A DNA stretch of 6,274 nt, from assembly GCA_023145125.1 (NCBI GenBank), contig JAGLEK010000509.1, positions 1 through 6,274 of the forward strand, given 5' to 3'. Within the stretch, counting starts at the first letter, position 1. The number at the start of each line of letters is the position of its first letter. The position numbers and the translations under genes are program-made. The DNA comes from Bacteroidales bacterium (GTDB lineage Bacteria; Bacteroidota; Bacteroidia; Bacteroidales; B18-G4). The notes beneath the pieces were generated by a model that had not been told where the DNA came from, did no database searches, and worked only from the letters and a program-made list of their open reading frames with translations. Positions 4,598-6,274 of the stretch are shown one piece after another.

Positions 4598-6274
4598 TTA
4601 CTTCTTAACGATCAGTTTCTTCACAACAGATCGATTTCCGGACATTAGTTTGATAAAATAGATCCCACTTTCCAGGTCACTAACATCAATGTTTATCTCA
4701 TACGTTCCAGGCACCTTCTCTTCATTCACCAATCGCCTGATTTTCATTCCCGACATTTGATATAAATCACATATCGTTAATCGTTTATCATTTATCAGAT
4801 ATCTTACCCGCGTATCGTTGTGGCAAGGATTAGGATATATTTCTAACTCCATATCCAAGGCATACTTGTCTTTGATTAACGACACTTCCTCCTCGTAGAT
4901 ATCCTTCACCTGATCATAGGAAATGCCATAATTATATATCCTGAGATTATCAATGCTGCCTTTAAAGTTAAAACCCGACTGTGATGGTAAGGATTGTCCC
5001 AGGATCAGGTCATAGGTGGTGGTGTTGATCAGCCCGGAATAATCTTTAACAGCATCTAATTCGGCATTAAGCAGGATCTGGCATTCAGTGCCGTTATAAA
5101 TAGCAGCAACATAGTACCAGACATGACCTTCAAGTGATGTTTCCGTGTCCAGGTCGATGATGCCATCCGTGCCGTTTATGGTAAATCTTAAAAGCTGCTC
5201 ACCAATTGACATCTTCCAGCGGTTTTGCCAGTTACCGTGTGAGATCGGATATGCTTCCCTGTCATAAAATTCAGTAATCTCCATCCAGAAGCTTACACTA
5301 AGGCCATCCCGGAAATTCAATAAATCAGTATTGTATACCGTCATAGAACTGGTGACATCATAGAAATTCATTGCGCTCGCAGGATTATCATTCATGTCGT
5401 CGACATAAATAATATTTTGTGGAAAACCATTATGATCATATCCACTGTAGTCCCAGGCCGAGTTGGAGAAAGTATACCAGGCTACAAGATCCCCCGTTTG
5501 TCCCATAGAAGGGTCTTTAACCAGTATCAGAAGACTGTCTTTATCTGAAGCCTCTTCGGTATCAATAACATTACAATAGATATAATAATTGCCCTGGATT
5601 GCCGGTGCATTGTAGATGGCTGTGCTATCTGAACCAATGATCTCCCCGGCCTGTGCAGACCACTCATAAATTAAGGGATCAGCATTTGCATCATAAGCAT
5701 GGCATATGAGCTCACTGCTTGCATTTATGTTTATTATGCGCGGATCAGCATTAATAGAAATAATTTCAGGCGGGTAGTTTATCTTCTGGACAGCCCTGAT
5801 GTTTAATGATGCTTCATCGGTCAGGCCAGGCCCGTCTTCGACAATACAGCTTATCTGGTACAGGCCCGAATCAGCGGGTACCTGCCACAACAGTGTATCG
5901 GTCCCGGCAACACTGTTACCATTAACAAACCATAAATAGTTCAGGATTGAACTCTCATGATCTTCAGCTGTACAATAGATAGTATGGGAGCTATTGGTGA
6001 GGACTATAGAATCCCTGGCTGCCAGGGATTTGATCCGTGGAGGATAATTTGAGACATTTTCACCGCTGTTAAAATCAATTATTGTATCATGAACCCAGGC
6101 CCTGTTCAGGGCATAAGTGATGTTTGATCCTGCGGGGATCAGTACCGTCATGATCACATGGTCGGCAGGGATTTCCATGTTAAAGGATCCCAGGGTATTA
6201 AATGCAATAAGCTGGTTGGCTATGGCGTCATAAATATCCCAGCTTCCTTCAGGCACCTGCACAAAAACAGTCTT
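4598..6274 (-). CDS. secreted multidomain protein with Ig-like pair, LamG-type domain and T9SS type A sorting domain (5' end outside window)
   Basis: At least 558 codons are open to the window edge; residues here are counted from the GTG at 6262, which encodes an internal Val because the frame continues as Lys-Thr-Val-Phe before it. Residues 1 to about 66 look like the end of a beta-sandwich of the type that follows catalytic domains in large secreted glycan-active proteins (inference). Two similar Ig/PKD-like modules follow at about 72-157 and 162-249. Each starts with NYPP and holds one cysteine pair (97/139 and 187/230). A LamG/concanavalin A-like domain spans about 257-455, with LVAWYTFS, DYSG, LSVSFWM and GSIDNLRIYN. 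The end has ELEIYPNPC (473-481) and a terminal GIYFIKLMSGNRSVVKKLIV stretch, the T9SS type A C-terminal domain, so the protein is exported to the cell surface or medium. The catalytic part, if any, is beyond the window. Glycan binding or degradation is the likely role. Confidence 0.88.
   Translation of the reverse strand, partial: KTVFVQVPEGSWDIYDAIANQLIAFNTLGSFNMEIPADHVIMTVLIPAGSNITYALNRAWVHDTIIDFNSGENVSNYPPRIKSLAARDSIVLTNSSHTIYCTAEDHESSILNYLWFVNGNSVAGTDTLLWQVPADSGLYQISCIVEDGPGLTDEASLNIRAVQKINYPPEIISINADPRIININASSELICHAYDANADPLIYEWSAQAGEIIGSDSTAIYNAPAIQGNYYIYCNVIDTEEASDKDSLLILVKDPSMGQTGDLVAWYTFSNSAWDYSGYDHNGFPQNIIYVDDMNDNPASAMNFYDVTSSMTVYNTDLLNFRDGLSVSFWMEITEFYDREAYPISHGNWQNRWKMSIGEQLLRFTINGTDGIIDLDTETSLEGHVWYYVAAIYNGTECQILLNAELDAVKDYSGLINTTTYDLILGQSLPSQSGFNFKGSIDNLRIYNYGISYDQVKDIYEEEVSLIKDKYALDMELEIYPNPCHNDTRVRYLINDKRLTICDLYQMSGMKIRRLVNEEKVPGTYEINIDVSDLESGIYFIKLMSGNRSVVKKLIVKK

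Overview
The window looks like a piece of a Bacteroidota chromosome, or of a related FCB-group phylum such as Ignavibacteria. The strongest clue is the C-terminal type IX secretion (T9SS) sorting domain on the gene at the right edge, because T9SS is essentially confined to that group. Supporting clues are the AT-rich intergenic DNA, the weak or absent Shine-Dalgarno sequences, and short GTG-rich phrases and a TCCCGATA/TATCGGGA palindrome of a kind I recall from such genomes (from memory, not searched).

Layout. Positions 1-231 are non-coding and AT-rich, with a palindrome, short tandem repeats and a possible promoter element. A plus-strand gene (232-1704) encodes a long-form glycoside hydrolase family 130 (GH130) protein with no signal peptide. 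It converges, across a 12-bp gap, on a minus-strand cluster that reads right to left: a large secreted protein cut by the window edge (4598 to beyond 6274), a Gfo/Idh/MocA-family NAD(P)-dependent oxidoreductase (3426-4529), a MalF-type sugar ABC permease (2549-3412) and a MalG-type sugar ABC permease (1717-2535). The last three genes are separated by 13 bp each and are very probably one transcript. A 68-bp gap with an imperfect direct repeat separates the secreted protein gene from them.

How the parts may work together (inference): the secreted protein, with two Ig-like modules and a LamG-type domain, would act on or bind a glycan outside the cell. The two permeases would carry a small sugar or oligosaccharide across the inner membrane. 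The oxidoreductase and the GH130 enzyme, possibly acting on beta-mannosides, would process it in the cytoplasm. No solute-binding protein, ATPase, SusC/SusD pair or regulator is present in the window, so the substrate is undetermined. I see no RNA genes, CRISPR arrays, insertion sequences or clear terminators. Nothing here amounts to a clearly new system. The most unusual points are the CUT1-type ABC uptake genes beside a T9SS cargo gene, and the repeat structures in the intergenic DNA.
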